A stretch of 7,934 nucleotides of DNA from Cytophagaceae bacterium. GTDB lineage: Bacteria; Bacteroidota; Bacteroidia; Cytophagales; Spirosomataceae. Shown in pieces: positions 6,776 to 7,934 of this stretch. The notes under the pieces were generated by a model. That model made no database searches, was not told where the DNA came from, and saw only the letters and a list, made by a program, of their open reading frames with translations. Within the stretch, counting starts at the first letter, position 1, and each line of letters begins with the position of its first letter. The stretch spans positions 1-7,934 of the forward strand of contig CANIYB010000098.1 in the NCBI GenBank assembly GCA_947471105.1, read 5' to 3'. The position numbers were made by a program, and so were the translations under genes.

Positions 6776-7729
6776 TTATTTGTCGGGTGTTGGTCCCGGA
6801 TCTTTTTTGCCAAAAACAGAAATATTAACATAACGCTTTGGCTGAAGCCTTACATCCATTAGTAATTTGTCTAAATCTAAAAGCGCCTTATTTAAGCTTA
6901 CATACAAGCTATCATTCATCAATAATTTACCTGCCGTTCCCTGCCCTTTTTCTAATTTAGAAACAATTCTTTGAAGCGAGCTAACTGCTTTATTTGCTGA
7001 GTTTAAGGTCTCGCCAATTTTAATAGCTTGCAATGAATCCGCAATCGTGTTGAACTTAGTCAGCAATGGTTTTAATTGCTTTTCAGTTTCCACTAAACTG
7101 ACTGACAATGCACGCATATTGCCCGTAATTTGACTGATGTTTGCCTTGTTCTCAGCTACTAAATCCGTCACAGAGCCATTAATATTCACCACAGCCGTAT
7201 TTGAATTTTTCAACAAAGCATCTAAATAGGTCCCTGTATTATCGAATTTCTTGCTGATTTGTCGAAATGAAATCAACAATGAATCTGCATTAGAAATTAC
7301 CGGAAGCGCGCGTTCTTTCAATAAGGACGTTAAGCCTTTCTCATTCATAGGGGAAATGAATGACCCTTCAGGCAAAGTACCGCTGCCCAATAGCTCAAGC
7401 CGAATTATTTTACCCCCCAGCAAAGCTCCATCAGAAAGAATAGCAATGGATTTATCAGGAACTAAAAGTGATTTATTCAGTCGCAACTCAACTAAAATTT
7501 TATTCCCCTTATCTGGAACCAAGGATACTTTCTTAACCTTACCCACTTCTACTCCATTCACCATCACTTGATTTGAAGCCATTAGGCCATCTACATTATC
7601 GTATTGAACATAATACGTTTTTGAAGCCGAAAAAATATCATTCCCCTTCAAAAAGTTAAATCCAAAATAAAGAATTAAAAACGCTATTAGCGCTAAAAAA
7701 CCTACCTTAAGTTCGTTGCTCTTCAACAT
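6776..7729 (-). CDS. MlaD/MCE-domain lipid-transport protein
   Basis: This is a 317-residue membrane-anchored protein of the MlaD/MCE family, the periplasmic substrate-binding part of ABC systems that move phospholipids or other hydrophobic molecules between the two membranes. One N-terminal hydrophobic anchor (about 8-27) is followed by FNFLKG, then a single MCE domain (about 37-115; YYVQYDNVDGLMASNQVMVNG, GVEVGKVKKV, DGALLGGKIIRLE). Residues about 135-295 are a helical, coiled-coil-prone tail, and the C-terminus KGQGTAGKLL (261-270) through PKRYVNISVFGKK (297-309) is typical of the Bacteroidota version. The start ATG at 7729 lies six bases after the amidase stop, suggesting translational coupling. 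No permease (MlaE) or ATPase (MlaF) gene is present in the window; they must be encoded elsewhere. The family is firm; the substrate is unknown. Confidence 0.88.
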   Translation of the reverse strand: MLKSNELKVGFLALIAFLILYFGFNFLKGNDIFSASKTYYVQYDNVDGLMASNQVMVNGVEVGKVKKVSLVPDKGNKILVELRLNKSLLVPDKSIAILSDGALLGGKIIRLELLGSGTLPEGSFISPMNEKGLTSLLKERALPVISNADSLLISFRQISKKFDNTGTYLDALLKNSNTAVVNINGSVTDLVAENKANISQITGNMRALSVSLVETEKQLKPLLTKFNTIADSLQAIKIGETLNSANKAVSSLQRIVSKLEKGQGTAGKLLMNDSLYVSLNKALLDLDKLLMDVRLQPKRYVNISVFGKKDPGPTPDK

Positions 7730-7735
7730 ATATCT

Positions 7736-7934
7736 CTATCGTTCAATTTCTTCTTTATACTGCTTAAATGCTTTCGCGATTCCTTCGGCAACTTCCTTTT
7801 GACCTTTTTCAGAAGCTAAATAGTTTTCTTCCTCTGGATTGGTCAAAAACCCTGTTTCAATCAAAACACTTGGCATCGCAGTCCTCCATATGACCAAAAA
7901 CCCTGCTTGCTTAACTCCAAAACTCTTTCTTTGA
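7736..7934 (-). CDS. N-acetylmuramoyl-L-alanine amidase, C-terminal end (partial)
   Basis: The window edge cuts this gene; only its last 65 codons are visible, ending at TAG (7738-7736). Too short and incomplete to stand out as an ORF, it translates clearly on the minus strand: GVKQAGFLVIWRTAMPSVLI followed by ETGFLTNPEEENYL. This is the end of an Amidase_3 (AmiC/CwlO-type) zinc-dependent domain. The Glu in VLIETGF occupies the position of the final catalytic glutamate, and the FLTNPEEE segment is the usual signature of the last helix. These enzymes cut the bond between MurNAc and the stem peptide of peptidoglycan in the periplasm, typically during cell separation. The protein ends soon after the domain (EEIER), with no extra C-terminal repeats. 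It heads a minus-strand cluster with the MCE protein and prmA. Anything N-terminal to the domain is not visible. Confidence 0.9.
   Translation of the reverse strand, partial: QRKSFGVKQAGFLVIWRTAMPSVLIETGFLTNPEEENYLASEKGQKEVAEGIAKAFKQYKEEIER

Noticed and set aside
7251..7571. 106-codon plus-strand ORF opposite the MCE gene
   Set aside because: It is antisense to a clear MCE domain, and its low-complexity composition mirrors the opposite strand.

Overview
The window looks like ordinary chromosomal (core) DNA from an AT-rich member of the Bacteroidota. A perfect Bacteroidota-type promoter -7 box (TATATTTG, fitting TAnnTTTG) and a TTTG -33 element lie in front of the metal transporter gene. Starts generally lack Shine-Dalgarno sequences. 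The amidase / MCE-protein order and the form of the PrmA and SNF2 proteins also fit this phylum. I favour Cytophagales, but that is a judgement from protein style, not a measured placement.

Layout. Bases 1-753 (+) hold the 3' part of ribD (riboflavin synthesis); its 5' end lies outside the window. Converging on it, with stop codons overlapping inside TTAA, is an Nramp/MntH divalent-metal transporter (750-2069, -). A 113-base divergent intergenic region separates mntH from a DtxR/MntR-type metalloregulator (2183-2842, +). That region carries a perfect 34-bp palindrome, the obvious operator candidate, next to the mntH promoter. Converging on mntR after a 43-base gap is a 980-residue SNF2-family helicase/translocase (2886-5828, -). 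Upstream of it, after 109 AT-rich bases, comes a tight minus-strand cluster transcribed in the order N-acetylmuramoyl-L-alanine amidase (3' end only, 7736-7934), MlaD/MCE-type lipid-transport protein (6776-7729), prmA (5938-6765). The gaps in this cluster are 6 and 10 bases, so it is very likely one transcript.

How the parts work together. mntH, its operator and mntR form a compact metal-homeostasis module: the regulator senses intracellular Mn(II) or Fe(II) and probably represses the importer, and perhaps itself, through the shared palindrome. The amidase-MCE pair is an envelope-maintenance unit (peptidoglycan cleavage and lipid trafficking), with the ribosomal protein L11 methyltransferase riding downstream. 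ribD and the SNF2 gene are functionally separate.

I found no mobile element, CRISPR array, tRNA/rRNA or clear sign of horizontal transfer, and no convincing evidence of an undescribed multi-gene system. The most interesting points are the mntH/mntR control region, the non-ATG start of mntH only a few bases from its promoter, and the mixed metal-ligand set of the regulator.
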